Shown piece by piece: positions 39,538 through 48,645 of a DNA stretch of 64,000 nucleotides. The translations under genes were made by a program, and so were the position numbers. The stretch lies in contig NZ_JAPVBH010000009.1 in assembly GCF_026967795.1 (NCBI RefSeq), positions 1-64,000 on the forward strand, written 5' to 3'. The notes below the pieces were generated by a model. It worked only from the letters and a program-made list of their open reading frames with translations, did no database searches and was not told the origin of the DNA. Position 1 is the stretch's first letter. Every line of letters starts with the position of its first letter. The stretch comes from Modestobacter sp. VKM Ac-2986. Its GTDB lineage: Bacteria; Actinomycetota; Actinomycetes; Mycobacteriales; Geodermatophilaceae.

Positions 39538-40578
39538 ATGGCAACGCTCGACCGCGACAAGGCCCTCGACATGGCCCTCGCCCAGATCGACAAGCAGTTC
39601 GGCAAGGGCTCCGTCATGCGCCTCGGGGACTCGCCCGAGGTCGCCATGAAGGTCATCCCGACCGGCTCCATCGCCCTCGACATCGCCCTGGGCGTCGGCG
39701 GTCTGCCGCGCGGCCGGGTCGTCGAGGTCTACGGCCCCGAGGCCTCCGGCAAGACGACGGTCGCCCTGCACGCGGTGGCCAACGCCCAGGCCGCCGGCGG
39801 CATCGTGGCCTTCGTGGACGCCGAGCACGCGCTCGACCCCGACTACGCCCGGGCGATCGGTGTCGACACCGACGCCCTGCTGATCAGCCAGCCCGACACC
39901 GGTGAGCAGGCGCTGGAGATCGCGGACATGCTGATCCGCTCCGGCGCCCTGGACCTGATCGTCATCGACTCCGTGGCGGCCCTCGTGCCCCGCGCCGAGA
40001 TCGAGGGCGAGATGGGTGACAGCCACGTCGGTCTGCAGGCCCGGCTGATGAGCCAGGCGCTCCGCAAGATCACCGGCGCGCTGAGCAACTCGGGCACGAC
40101 CTGCATCTTCATCAACCAGCTGCGCGAGAAGGTCGGGGTCGTCTACGGCTCCCCGGAGGTCACCACCGGTGGCCGGGCGCTGAAGTTCTACTCCTCGGTC
40201 CGGCTCGACGTGCGCCGCATCGAGACCCTGAAGCAGGGCACCGACGCGGTCGGCAGCCGGGTGCGGATCAAGGTCGTCAAGAACAAGGTCGCCGCCCCCT
40301 TCAAGCAGGCCGAGCTCGACCTGATCTGGGGCACCGGCTTCAGCCGCGAGGGTGGCCTCATCGACATCGGTGTGGAGCAGGGCTTCGTCCGCAAGTCCGG
40401 TGCCTGGTACACCTACGACGGCGACCAGCTCGGCCAGGGCAAGGAGAACGCCCGCACCTTCCTGCGGGACAACCCCGACCTGGCCGACGAGATCGAGAAG
40501 AAGATCAAGGAGAAGCTGGGCATCGGCGTCCCCAAGGTCGACGCGGGCGTGGCAGCAGCCGAGCCGGCGGACTTCTGA
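39538..40578 (+). CDS. recA: recombinase RecA
   Basis: RecA of 346 residues: strand exchange in recombination repair and coprotease for LexA. The Walker A motif GPEASGKT is at residues 66-73; the Walker [23 protein letters not shown] stretch, loop L2 region and the acidic end are typical. No intein is present. The ATG at 39538 has an AAGGTGG site. recX follows after seven bases. Confidence 0.98.
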   Translation: MATLDRDKALDMALAQIDKQFGKGSVMRLGDSPEVAMKVIPTGSIALDIALGVGGLPRGRVVEVYGPEASGKTTVALHAVANAQAAGGIVAFVDAEHALDPDYARAIGVDTDALLISQPDTGEQALEIADMLIRSGALDLIVIDSVAALVPRAEIEGEMGDSHVGLQARLMSQALRKITGALSNSGTTCIFINQLREKVGVVYGSPEVTTGGRALKFYSSVRLDVRRIETLKQGTDAVGSRVRIKVVKNKVAAPFKQAELDLIWGTGFSREGGLIDIGVEQGFVRKSGAWYTYDGDQLGQGKENARTFLRDNPDLADEIEKKIKEKLGIGVPKVDAGVAAAEPADF

Positions 40579-40585
40579 TCCACCG

Positions 40586-41575
40586 ATGACCGGTCCCTCC
40601 TCCGACGGTCCCGCGGGCGCCGACCCCGACCAGGACGTGCAGCCGACCGACGACCCAGGTCGTCGGTCCGGACGCCGCTCCGGTCGGGGTGGTGCCCGCG
40701 GTGGCGGCGGGTTCGGCGAGGGCGGCTCCGGCCGCCGCAGCCAGGGCTCGCGGGGAGCTGGGGGGAGCGGTGACGGCGCGTCCGGGCGCGGGAAGAGCGG
40801 CCGGGCCAGCGGCCCGCAGTGGAGCTCGCGCTCGACGGACGCCGACGGCGCGCCCACCGAGATGGAGGACCCCGAGGCGGTCGCCAAGGGGATCTGCCTG
40901 CGGGCGCTGACCGGAGCGGCCAAGACGCGCAAGCAGCTGGCCGACCTGCTGGCCAAGAAGGAGGTGCCGGCCGAGGTGGCCGACGCCGTGCTCGACCGGT
41001 TCACCGACGTCGGCCTGATCGACGACGCCGCCTTCGCTGCCGCCTGGGTGTCCAGTCGGCAGTCCGGGCGGGGCCTGGCCCGGCGCGCGCTCGCCTCCGA
41101 GCTGCGCGCCAAGGGCGTCGACGGGGAGGTGGCGGCCGCGGCCGTCGCCGAGGTCGACCCCCAGGCCGAGTGGGACTCCGCCCGCGCGCTGGTCGCCCGG
41201 AAGATGCCCTCGATGCAGCGGCTCGACCGCGTCACCGCCGAACGGCGGCTGATGGGCATGCTGGCTCGTAAGGGCTACGGCGGCGGTCTCGCCGGTTACG
41301 TGGTCCGTGAGGCGCTCGACGACGCCGGCAAGGCCGAGGACGCGGCAGCCGAGGCCGAGCCCTTCGATGACGACGAGCCCAGCTGGTCACCGGCCGAGGC
41401 GCCGGTGTGGACCGCGGCACGGTCGGCTGCCCGGTCCGCCCTCCGTTCGACCGCACCGGCAGCCAGCTTCGCCGGTCCTGCGGCCGGCGAGGTCGGGGAA
41501 GGGCAAGCCCGGCACATCGGGCGACCGCGGACCGGTCCGGCCGCCCCAGCCGGGGAGCTCGCCGACCCGTTCTGA
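40586..41575 (+). CDS. recX: RecX regulator with long disordered tails
   Basis: Regulatory protein RecX, which inhibits RecA filaments. The RecX core lies at about residues 95-255 (GICLRALTGAAKTRKQLADLL, LIDDAAFAAAWVSSRQ, GLARRALASELRAKGV). Total length is 329 residues, about twice the usual. The first 90 residues are Gly/Arg/Ser-rich with RGG-like stretches (SGRGGARGGGG), and the last 70 are acidic and Ala/Pro-rich. The ATG follows the recA stop by seven bases, so it shares the recA SOS promoter. Confidence 0.92.
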   Translation: MTGPSSDGPAGADPDQDVQPTDDPGRRSGRRSGRGGARGGGGFGEGGSGRRSQGSRGAGGSGDGASGRGKSGRASGPQWSSRSTDADGAPTEMEDPEAVAKGICLRALTGAAKTRKQLADLLAKKEVPAEVADAVLDRFTDVGLIDDAAFAAAWVSSRQSGRGLARRALASELRAKGVDGEVAAAAVAEVDPQAEWDSARALVARKMPSMQRLDRVTAERRLMGMLARKGYGGGLAGYVVREALDDAGKAEDAAAEAEPFDDDEPSWSPAEAPVWTAARSAARSALRSTAPAASFAGPAAGEVGEGQARHIGRPRTGPAAPAGELADPF

Positions 41576-41965
41576 CGTCGGCGTCCAGCCTGGCTGTCAC
41601 CGGGCCGGTGCCCCGGCGATCCAGCGCCCACCCTGGCTGTCGAGTCGGGAGCTCCGGCCTCCAGCCGCCTGGTTGCCACCAGCCTGGGCCCCGGCATCGA
41701 GGCGGTCTGTCACCAGCTCGGCGCCCACTGCCTCGGTGGGTGCCGGCCCCGTCCCACCACCCTCGCTGGGACCGGCGCGGGGGCCAGGCGGAGATCACGT
41801 CCCCGAGGGCCCGGGTCGTGAGGCCGGGGGTGACCCATGGGGCGGTCGAGGCCGACACCGCGACCGCGGACCGCGACCTCCCCCGGCGGGTCTGCGCGGG
41901 CGACCTACGGTGTCGCCGGTCCGGCCGCCGGCCGGCCGTCCAGCCGACGACCCAGGAGCACGTCC
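41576..41965 (+). other. 390-bp intergenic region recX-DUF3048
   Basis: No convincing gene. A CCTGGCTGTC motif occurs twice (near 41590 and 41631). A TACGGT element near 41909 could be the -10 of the DUF3048 gene. The open frames here are extensions or antisense shadows. Confidence 0.4.
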
Positions 41966-43066
41966 GTGAGCCGCACCGCTGTCCTCGTGGGTGGGCGTGC
42001 CCGCCGGCGCCCCCGAGCGGTGGGCCAGGACACCGGTCACCGCGTCCGGGGATCGAGCTCGGTGCTCCTGGCCGCTGTCCTGCTCGGCGCCGCGACGAGC
42101 TGCGGGCCCGCCGACCCGGCTCCGGTGGTGACCGCGGATCGCGCGCCAGCGGCCCCCCAGCACGCGCTGTGGCCGCTGACCGGTCTGGACAGCGGCACCG
42201 CCCTGCCCCGTCCGGCCCTGGCCCTGAAGATCGAGAACTCGGTCGCAGCGCGCCCGCAGACCGGCCTCGGCGCCGCCGACCTCGTGTGGGAGGAGGTCGT
42301 CGAGGGCGGCATCACCCGCTTCGTGGCCGTCTACCACTCCACGCTGCCGGTCGAGGTCGGGCCGGTCCGCTCGGTCCGGCCGATGGACGCCGCGATCGTC
42401 GCGCCGCTGCACGGGGTGTTCGCCTTCTCCGGTGGTCAGCCGTCGTTCGTCGACGCGGTCACCGAAGCCGGCACCCAGGTGCTCAGCAGCGACTCCGGTG
42501 CCACCGGCTTCCACCGGATCGACTCCCGCCCGGCGCCGCACGACCTCCACGCCGAGCCGGCGACCCTGCTGGTCCAAGCCGATCCGCGGCACTCGGCCGC
42601 CCCGCCCGCCCAGTTCGAGTTCGCCGGAGTCGGCAACGAGCCCACCGCGGTGGCGGCGGGGGCACCGGCCGGCTCGCTCGCGCTGACGCTGTCCGGGGTC
42701 AGCCACCCGACCTGGACCTGGAGCGCGCCCGACGGCCGCTGGGCCCGCGCCGAGGGTGAGACCCCCGCCGTCGAGGCCGACGGCACGCCGCTGCGCACGA
42801 CCAACGTGGTCGTCCTGCGCACCGGGTCCGTCGACACCGGCACCACCGACCCGGCCGGCAACCCGGTCCCCGAGACGGTCCTGGTCGGCTCCGGGGAGGC
42901 CGTGGTCGCCACCGGCGGTCACACGCTGACCGTCACCTGGGTCAAGAACGCCGTCGACCAGCGGCTGGTGCTGCGCGGTCCCGACGGCAACCCGGTGCGG
43001 CTGGCGCCCGGGAACACCTGGGTGGAACTGGTCCCCACGGACACCGGCTCGGTCACCGTCGACTGA
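41966..43066 (+). CDS. DUF3048 (YerB-like) lipoprotein
   Basis: A predicted lipoprotein of 366 residues. The lipobox GATSC puts the lipidated cysteine at residue 46 after an Arg-rich N-terminus. The DUF3048 domain is seen in WPLTGLDSG, PALALKIENSVAARPQTGLGAADLVWEEVVEGGITRF-type sequence and the paired C-terminal half with the SGVSHPTWTW and TVTWVKNAVDQRLVLRG motifs. Function unknown. The GTG start has an AGGAG site seven bases upstream. Confidence 0.88.
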   Translation: MSRTAVLVGGRARRRPRAVGQDTGHRVRGSSSVLLAAVLLGAATSCGPADPAPVVTADRAPAAPQHALWPLTGLDSGTALPRPALALKIENSVAARPQTGLGAADLVWEEVVEGGITRFVAVYHSTLPVEVGPVRSVRPMDAAIVAPLHGVFAFSGGQPSFVDAVTEAGTQVLSSDSGATGFHRIDSRPAPHDLHAEPATLLVQADPRHSAAPPAQFEFAGVGNEPTAVAAGAPAGSLALTLSGVSHPTWTWSAPDGRWARAEGETPAVEADGTPLRTTNVVVLRTGSVDTGTTDPAGNPVPETVLVGSGEAVVATGGHTLTVTWVKNAVDQRLVLRGPDGNPVRLAPGNTWVELVPTDTGSVTVD

Positions 43067-43383
43067 CGCGCCGCGGTGTCGGATGCCGGCAGCGCCACCA
43101 GTGCGGGGCGGCGTCGGCCGGGGTGCGACCTGGGCCGTGCAGTGGTGTCACGTCCTGCGCCGCCGTGGCGGCCGGCGTGCGGGTACGAGACGACGGCCGC
43201 AGACAGCACCAGCCGGTGCGACGAGGTCGCACCGGCCGGCCGGGAACGCCAGTGGCGGCGTCCGTCGCACCGGCCGACCGGCGAGGGTGCCGGTCGGGGA
43301 CAGGGGTGGTGCCGGGTCGCCGCCACCGGCGGCCCGGCCCGTCCGCGCGGGTGTGACGCCCGCTCAGTGGCCGGTGCGGGAGC
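43067..43383. other. 317-bp gap between convergent genes
   Basis: No coding signal is convincing on either strand. It holds the hairpin at 43212-43236 and further GC-rich dyads, such as GCCGCC/GGCGGC near 43320-43335. Confidence 0.45.
43212..43236. terminator. bidirectional terminator after DUF3048 gene
   Basis: An 11-bp perfect stem (43212-43222 with 43226-43236) with a GAG loop in a convergent gap. Confidence 0.65.
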
Positions 43384-43797
43384 TCAGCGGTCCAACCACG
43401 CGGTGACGTCGACGGCCACGCCCCCGGCGGCCTCCTCGTCCGGCACCAGCCAGCGACGGCTGCGCTCCTGGCCGGCACCCAGCCACAGCCGGATGGCGGT
43501 GTCGAACTGCGACATGGTGATCTCCTTGGCGCTGGTCGAGCTGCTGACCGGGCCGAGGAAGGTCACGTCGCACTCCTGACCGTTGCCGTACAGCAGCACC
43601 ACGCGGCAGCGCGACCGGCGGTGCCGGGCCGGGGGCACGGCCTCCCGCACGATCGCCTGGTCCGCGCCGGCGGCCTCGGCGAAGCGAGCCGCGCTGGCGC
43701 GCAGCTTGCTGACGAAGATCTGCGTCGTCGTCGCCAGGTCCTCGTCGTCCTCGATGTCGCGGTGCATGTGGCGCGGAGCGGTGGCGGTGGAGGTCAC
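43384..43797 (-). CDS. hypothetical protein, 137 residues
   Basis: Not recognised. The frame has strong GC bias at third positions. It has an N-terminal acidic stretch (HRDIEDDEDL), a helix with Ala/Arg-rich pattern (FVSKLRASAARFAEAAG), a beta-like segment (CRVVLLYGNGQECDVTFLGPV) and a C-terminal acidic part ending VDVTAWLDR. No signal peptide or membrane helix. The GTG at 43797 follows a GAGGGGAGG run that is slightly too close for a standard site; ATG at 43767 is an alternative. It lies downstream of the dha operon but behind a hairpin. Confidence 0.6.
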   Translation of the reverse strand: MTSTATAPRHMHRDIEDDEDLATTTQIFVSKLRASAARFAEAAGADQAIVREAVPPARHRRSRCRVVLLYGNGQECDVTFLGPVSSSTSAKEITMSQFDTAIRLWLGAGQERSRRWLVPDEEAAGGVAVDVTAWLDR

Positions 43798-43883
43798 ACC
43801 TCCCCTCTCGGCAGATCGCCCGGCCGGGGCGATCGGCACGATGTGCCAAGCCGGGCAGACGGGTCCGGCAACACCACCGGGCG

Positions 43884-43917
43884 GCCGGCGGGCGCGCACC
43901 CGGTGGCGTCCGCCGGC
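43884..43917 (-). terminator. terminator of the dihydroxyacetone kinase operon
   Basis: A 12-bp stem with one G-U pair (43884-43895 with 43906-43917), 18 bases past the last gene's stop codon. Confidence 0.6.
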
Positions 43918-43934
43918 CCGTCACCCGGGGACGG

Positions 43935-44348
43935 TCAGCCGGCGTAGGCGCGGCGTCCGGCCTCGGCCACCTGGTGGTCCTCCTCGACCGTCCCCGCGCT
44001 CACCCCCACGCCACCGGTGACCGCACCACCGGCGTCGGTCAGCAGCACCCCACCGCCGAAGACGACCAGCCGGCCGCCGGTGGTGGACTCGATGCCGAAC
44101 AGCGGCTGCCCCGGCTGCACGAGCGCGGCGAGGTCCCGGGTGTCGGTCTGGAAGTAGACGGCGGTCAGCGCCTTCTTCTGCGCGATGTCGACACCGATCA
44201 GCTTGGTGCCGTCCATCGACACGAACGCGACGAGGTTGCCGCCGTCGTCCACCACGGCGATGTTCATCGGCTGCCCGACCGCCGTCGCCTCCGCCTGGCA
44301 CGCACCCAGGACGCTTTCGGCCTGCGCGAGGGTGAGCTGTCTGCCCAT
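43935..44348 (-). CDS. GlcG/HbpS-family protein
   Basis: A protein of 137 residues of the GlcG/HbpS (Cob-adenosyltransferase-fold-like) family. It has the LTLAQAESVLGACQAEA start, MNIAVVDDGGNLVAFVSMDG and FGGGVLLTDAGGAVTGGVGVSAGTVEEDHQVAEAG-type motifs. Members bind heme or occur in glycolate, glycerol and diol operons with unclear role. No signal peptide here, so cytoplasmic. It is the last gene of the dha operon, 44 bases after dhaK. Confidence 0.88.
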   Translation of the reverse strand: MGRQLTLAQAESVLGACQAEATAVGQPMNIAVVDDGGNLVAFVSMDGTKLIGVDIAQKKALTAVYFQTDTRDLAALVQPGQPLFGIESTTGGRLVVFGGGVLLTDAGGAVTGGVGVSAGTVEEDHQVAEAGRRAYAG

Positions 44349-44392
44349 GGGGTGCTCCGGTTCCGGTGCGGTCGGTGGATCGTGCGGGACGG

Positions 44393-45388
44393 TCAGAACA
44401 CCCGGATCGGGACCTCGGCGGGGGCGTCGAGCAGGGCGTCGATCTCCTCGTCCAGCCTGACCAGCGTCAGGGACGCACCGGCCATGTCCAGCGAGGTGCA
44501 GTACTCGTTGACGTAGCTGCGGCTCACCGTGATGCCCCGCTCGGCGAGCTGCTGGTGGGCGCGGCGGAACAGGATGTAGAGCTCGCTGATCGGGGTGCCG
44601 CCCAGTCCGTTGACCATCAGCGCCACCCGGTCGCCGGAGGCGTAGGGCAGGTCGGTGACCACGGCGTCGAGCAGCTCGTCGACGATGGCGTCGGCCGTCG
44701 TCATCTTCTTGCGCTCCCGGCCCGGTTCGCCGTGGATGCCCACGCCCATCTCGATCTCGTCCTCGCCCAGCTCGAACAGCGGGGACCCCTTGGCCGGCGG
44801 GGTGCACGCGGTGAGCGCGACGCCCATGGTGCGGGTGACGTCGTTGACCTTCTTCCCGACCCGGATCACCTCCTCCAGGTCGTCACCCCGGGCAGCGGCT
44901 GCGCCCACCGCCTTGATGACGAAGAAGTTCCCGGCCACGCCCCGCCGGCCGACGGTGTAGGTGGAGTCCTTGACCGCGACGTCGTCGTTGATGGTCAGGA
45001 TCTCGACCTTGATGCCCTCGGACTCGGCCATCTCCTTGCCCATGTCGAAGGCCATCCGGTCGCCGGTGTAGTTGTTCACCAGCAGCAGCACGCCCTTGGG
45101 CGAGGCCAGCAGCTTCGCCGTCTCGTAGACGTAGTTCATCGGCGGGGCGGCGAACACGTCACCGGGGCAGGCGGCGTCCAGCATGCCCCTGCCCACGATC
45201 ATCACGTGGGCGGGCTCGTGCCCGGAGCCCGAGCCCTGCACGATCGAGACCCGGTCGTCCCTGGGGGAGTCCGCGCGCATGACCAGGTTGTGCTCGGGGA
45301 CGTAGCGGAGGCTGTGCGGGTTGGCCAGCGCCAGTCCCTCCAGCATCTCCGGCACGAACTGCTGGGGGTCGTTGACGAACTTCTTCAT
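44393..45388 (-). CDS. dhaK: dihydroxyacetone kinase subunit DhaK
   Basis: The substrate-binding subunit, 331 residues. The covalent substrate-binding histidine is H219 in GVGIHGEPG; H57 (SGHEPAH) and D110 (NYTGDRM) complete the active site. It binds dihydroxyacetone for phosphorylation by the DhaL partner. The ATG has an AAGGAG site and overlaps the dhaL stop by four bases. No DhaM phosphotransferase partner is seen in the window. Confidence 0.96.
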   Translation of the reverse strand: MKKFVNDPQQFVPEMLEGLALANPHSLRYVPEHNLVMRADSPRDDRVSIVQGSGSGHEPAHVMIVGRGMLDAACPGDVFAAPPMNYVYETAKLLASPKGVLLLVNNYTGDRMAFDMGKEMAESEGIKVEILTINDDVAVKDSTYTVGRRGVAGNFFVIKAVGAAAARGDDLEEVIRVGKKVNDVTRTMGVALTACTPPAKGSPLFELGEDEIEMGVGIHGEPGRERKKMTTADAIVDELLDAVVTDLPYASGDRVALMVNGLGGTPISELYILFRRAHQQLAERGITVSRSYVNEYCTSLDMAGASLTLVRLDEEIDALLDAPAEVPIRVF

Positions 45389-46032
45389 GACGCTCCTTCT
45401 CTCTGCCACGCCTCGTCGACCCGGCCGAGGATCACGGCCACGCCCATGGCGCCCGCGTCGACCGAGCCCCTGCTCCGCTCACCGGTGTAGGACGCCCGGC
45501 CCCGCCGGGCGACCATGTCGACGGTGGCCTCCGCGGCCTCCCGGGCGGTCGCGGCCATCGCGGTCAGCGCCTGCGCCGCGTCCGCGCCGGCGGCCAGCTC
45601 GGCCTCCAGCCGGTCGGTGACGGGCACCAGGACGTCGAGCAGGGTCTTGTCCCCGACGTCGGCCTGACCGCGCGCCTTGATGCCCTCGACGGCGGCGCGC
45701 AGCATCGCCACGACCTGCTCGCCGGTGAGGGTGTCGGTGGCGCCGGCGGTCATCCCCGCGCGCATGAACGCCGTCCCCCAGATCGGGCCCGACGTGCCCC
45801 CGATCCGCGCGGTGACCACCATGCCGATCTTCTTGAGGAAGGTGCCGATGTCGGTGCGGTCGACGTCGTCCCAGCCGGCGAGCACGTTCTCGAAGCCGCG
45901 GGCCAGGGAGTAGCCGAAGTCGCCGTCGCCGACCACGGCGTCGAGGTCGCCGAAGTACTTCTCGTTGTCCACCGCAGCCTGGGCGATCGTGCGGACGACG
46001 AGGTCGACCTGCTGCTGCGTCGTGCTGCTCAC
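45385..46032 (-). CDS. dhaL: dihydroxyacetone kinase subunit DhaL
   Basis: The nucleotide-binding subunit, 215 residues. Three metal-binding aspartates lie in D31-AVVG-D36-G-D38-FG. The GTSGPIWGTAFM and RGRASYTGERSRGSVDAGA segments are conserved DhaL blocks. In DhaM-dependent enzymes DhaL keeps a bound ADP that is recharged by DhaM; without DhaM it would need another donor such as ATP. The GTG start has GGGAGG upstream and overlaps the HAD gene stop. Confidence 0.95.
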   Translation of the reverse strand: MSSTTQQQVDLVVRTIAQAAVDNEKYFGDLDAVVGDGDFGYSLARGFENVLAGWDDVDRTDIGTFLKKIGMVVTARIGGTSGPIWGTAFMRAGMTAGATDTLTGEQVVAMLRAAVEGIKARGQADVGDKTLLDVLVPVTDRLEAELAAGADAAQALTAMAATAREAAEATVDMVARRGRASYTGERSRGSVDAGAMGVAVILGRVDEAWQREGAS

Positions 46033-46835
46033 GCCGTTCCTCCCTCGGGACGTCGGCCGGACGGCGCACCCAGGCACGCCCGGGCGTCGGCCAGCACGAC
46101 GTGGTGGCCGGGGTGCGCCCGGCCGCGGTTGACCAGGACCTCGATCGGTGGCCGGTCGGGGTCGCCGAGCTCGGACACCACCAGCACCGCCTCGTCGGCC
46201 GGCTCGTGCCGCGTGTAGCCGTTCACCGTGACCAGGCAGGGCAGGCCCGCGCCGGTCGCGGCGAGCAGCCCGTTGCGGGAGTCCTCCACCACGAGCGTGT
46301 CGTCGCGGTCCAGCCCCAGCGTCGTCACCACCAGGTCGTAGATGGCCGGGTCCGGCTTCTTGGCCGGGACGACGTCCCCGGCGAAGACCGGGACCCGCGC
46401 GGCGACCTCGGCCCCCACCGCGTGCTCCAGGACGGCGCGGACGGACTCCTCGGCCGAGGTGGAGGCCACCGCGACGGTCCACCCGTCGTCCAGGGCCTCG
46501 GTGACCAGCCGCGCGACGCCGGGCCGGGCCGGGATCTCCCCGGCGGCGACCAGCGCGCGGAACCGCGCCGTCTTGGTGCGGTGCCAGTCGGCCAGCAGCT
46601 GCCGGCGGGCGTCCTCGTCGTCCGGGACGCCGGCGGCGCGCACGAAGTCCGGGTCGGCGAAAAGGCTGGCCATCCGCTCCTTGCCGCCGCCGATGGCCAG
46701 CTTCTCCCCGTAGTCGTCCTCGCTCCACCGCACCGGCAGTCCGTGCTCGGCGAAGGTGGCGTTGAAGGCGGGCAGGTGGCCGTACCGCTCGGTGTCGGCG
46801 AGCACCCCGTCGCAGTCGAGGACCAGTGCGCTCAC
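46029..46835 (-). CDS. HAD-superfamily phosphatase/phosphomutase
   Basis: A HAD hydrolase of 268 residues, beta-phosphoglucomutase-like subfamily. Motif I is D7-C-D9-G-V-L-A-D; motif II is ASTSAEES; motif III and IV are KKPDPAIYDLV and VVEDSRNGLLAATGAG. The cap domain lies between residues about 15 and 90. The substrate is unknown; the context suggests a sugar phosphate. The GTG start overlaps the aldolase stop, and the stop overlaps the dhaL start, so it is tightly coupled. Confidence 0.9.
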   Translation of the reverse strand: MSALVLDCDGVLADTERYGHLPAFNATFAEHGLPVRWSEDDYGEKLAIGGGKERMASLFADPDFVRAAGVPDDEDARRQLLADWHRTKTARFRALVAAGEIPARPGVARLVTEALDDGWTVAVASTSAEESVRAVLEHAVGAEVAARVPVFAGDVVPAKKPDPAIYDLVVTTLGLDRDDTLVVEDSRNGLLAATGAGLPCLVTVNGYTRHEPADEAVLVVSELGDPDRPPIEVLVNRGRAHPGHHVVLADARACLGAPSGRRPEGGTA

Positions 46836-47692
46836 CAGGCGCGCCCGGAGCTGCCGAAGGTGCGCATGTGCTCGGCCGCCATGTCCACGACCGCGGTCCG
46901 CTGGTGGGCGAAGAAGGACGGCGGGTCCCACTTCCCCCGCGTCTCGGCCTCGCGCAGGAACGCCAGGCTCGACTGCAGGAAGACCTGCTTGAGCGCGGTG
47001 GAGATGTTGACCTTGGCGCAGCCGCGGGCGATGAGGTCCTGGAACTGCTCGGCGGACAGCCCGGTGCCGCCGTGCAGCGCCATCGGCACGCCGGTCGCCG
47101 CCACCAGGTCGCTGACCCGCTGGTGGTCGAGCACGGGTGCGGCGGTGTACTGGCCGTGGGCGTTGCCGATCGCGGGGGCGAAGCAGTCGACGCCGGTGCG
47201 CTGGATGAAGTCGACGGCGACCTCCAGCGTCTGGACGACGGGGGCGTCGTCGGAGCCGATCCCGTCCTCGACGCCCTGGATGCCCTCGATCTCGCCCTCG
47301 ACGTGCGCGCCGCGGGCGTGGGCCTCGGCGACGACCTCGGTGGTCTGCCGCAGGTTCTCGGCGACGTCGAGCTCGTGGGCGTCGAACAGGACCGAGTTCC
47401 AGCCGCCGGCCAGGCAGTCGCTGATGACCGCGCGGTCGGGGCAGTGGTCCAGGTGCAGCGTCACCGGCACGTCGACGTCGCGGGCCATCGTGGTGACGAC
47501 GTCGAACAGCTGACGGCGGCCGTAGGACCGCACCGTCTTCACCGAGGTCTGCAGGACGACCGGGGACCGCTCGGCGACGGCGGCCGCGAGGACCGCCTCG
47601 ACGGTCAGGTCGTTGACCACGTTGAACGCCGGCACGCCGTACCGCTCGGCCAGTGCCCGGTCGAGCAGGTCCTTCATCGGGACGACGGGCAC
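46832..47692 (-). CDS. class II fructose-bisphosphate aldolase family protein
   Basis: A zinc-dependent aldolase of 286 residues that cleaves or makes ketose phosphates with DHAP as one product. D82 and zinc ligand H83 are in TLHLDHCPD; the EGEIEGIQG loop, the GNAHGQY motif and the LHGGTGLSAEQ motif follow. The GTG at 47692 is chosen for its AGGAG site; the frame is open to a TTG at 47737. Substrate is uncertain: the house-keeping Fba is likely elsewhere. It is the first gene of the unit and lies after the regulator gene. Confidence 0.88.
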   Translation of the reverse strand: MPVVPMKDLLDRALAERYGVPAFNVVNDLTVEAVLAAAVAERSPVVLQTSVKTVRSYGRRQLFDVVTTMARDVDVPVTLHLDHCPDRAVISDCLAGGWNSVLFDAHELDVAENLRQTTEVVAEAHARGAHVEGEIEGIQGVEDGIGSDDAPVVQTLEVAVDFIQRTGVDCFAPAIGNAHGQYTAAPVLDHQRVSDLVAATGVPMALHGGTGLSAEQFQDLIARGCAKVNISTALKQVFLQSSLAFLREAETRGKWDPPSFFAHQRTAVVDMAAEHMRTFGSSGRAW

Positions 47693-47777
47693 CGGGGCTC
47701 CTGTCAGCTCGGTCGACGACTGCCGTGCCCGAGTCAAGCGTGGCCCGCGTCACAGGTCCATGGGGTGGATCACCCAG

Positions 47778-48512
47778 TTACCGGCCCGGCAGCCAGCCTC
47801 GCTGCAGGGCGGTCATCACCGCGGCCGTGCGGCTGTGCGCGCCGGTCTTCTGCAGCACCGCCGCCACGTGCTTCTCGACCGTCTTGGGGGAGAGCACCAG
47901 CGCCCCGGCCACCTGCCGGTTGCTGAACCCGCGGGCGAGCAGGACGAGCGTCTCCTGCTCCCGCCGGGTCAACGGGGACGGCGTGGTGCGGTCGGGCACC
48001 CGGTCGTCCCCGCCCCGGCGGGCGAGCAGGTGGGCCAGGGCGGGGTCGGTGGTCCCCGCACGGACGATCGCCGGGACCACGGACTGGGTGAGCAGCTCGA
48101 GCTCGTCGACCTCGGCCGCGGTGAACCGGCGGGCCCGGCAGGCGAAGACGACGTTGGCGCCCACCACGTCACCGCGCCACCACAGCGGCACGGCCAGGAC
48201 GGCACCGGCGTGCGCGGCGCCACCGGCGGCGAGGTGGCCGGCGTGCACCTGGCCGTAGGTCGGCAGCACCACCGGACGCCGGCGCGCGACCACCTGCCCG
48301 GTGACGCCCTCGTCGAGCGGGAAGCTGCTGCCCAGCCGGCACGACGTCCCGCGCTCGGCGAGCTTGGCGTAGCGGTCCCGGGAGCCCTCGACCAGGGACA
48401 CGCTGCCGGCCGCGGCCTGGACCAGGCTGCCGCTGCTGGTGATCAGCCGGCGGAGCAGCCCGGCGACCGGGGGGAGGGCGGCGTGCGTCTGGTCCTGCGT
48501 GCCTGGCGCCAT
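47778..48512 (-). CDS. GAF-LuxR transcriptional regulator
   Basis: A regulator of 244 residues. Residues about 30-165 form a GAF sensor domain (GSSFPLDEGVTGQVVARRRPVVLPTY; AVPLWWRGDVVGANVVF). The C-terminus (about 180-240) is a LuxR/NarL helix-turn-helix (LTRREQETLVLLARGFSNRQVAGALVLSPKTVEKHV). The ATG has GAGGAG upstream. It lies upstream of the dha operon on the same strand, so it probably controls it. The GAF ligand is unknown. Confidence 0.9.
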   Translation of the reverse strand: MAPGTQDQTHAALPPVAGLLRRLITSSGSLVQAAAGSVSLVEGSRDRYAKLAERGTSCRLGSSFPLDEGVTGQVVARRRPVVLPTYGQVHAGHLAAGGAAHAGAVLAVPLWWRGDVVGANVVFACRARRFTAAEVDELELLTQSVVPAIVRAGTTDPALAHLLARRGGDDRVPDRTTPSPLTRREQETLVLLARGFSNRQVAGALVLSPKTVEKHVAAVLQKTGAHSRTAAVMTALQRGWLPGR

Positions 48513-48645
48513 GCGACTCCTCGTCGAGTCCGCGGCCCGACGGTGGCGCCGGGCCGGCCCACCCGCCCACCGTGCGCGGACCGGGCCCGGTCGCGCGCAC
48601 GGGGCCGCCGGCCGACAGTACGAGCGCCGGCGGGGGAGCGGAACG

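Noticed and set aside
41232-41965. Extra genes between recX and the DUF3048 gene
   Set aside because: The open frames there lack ribosome binding sites and domains and overlap recX or the DUF3048 leader.
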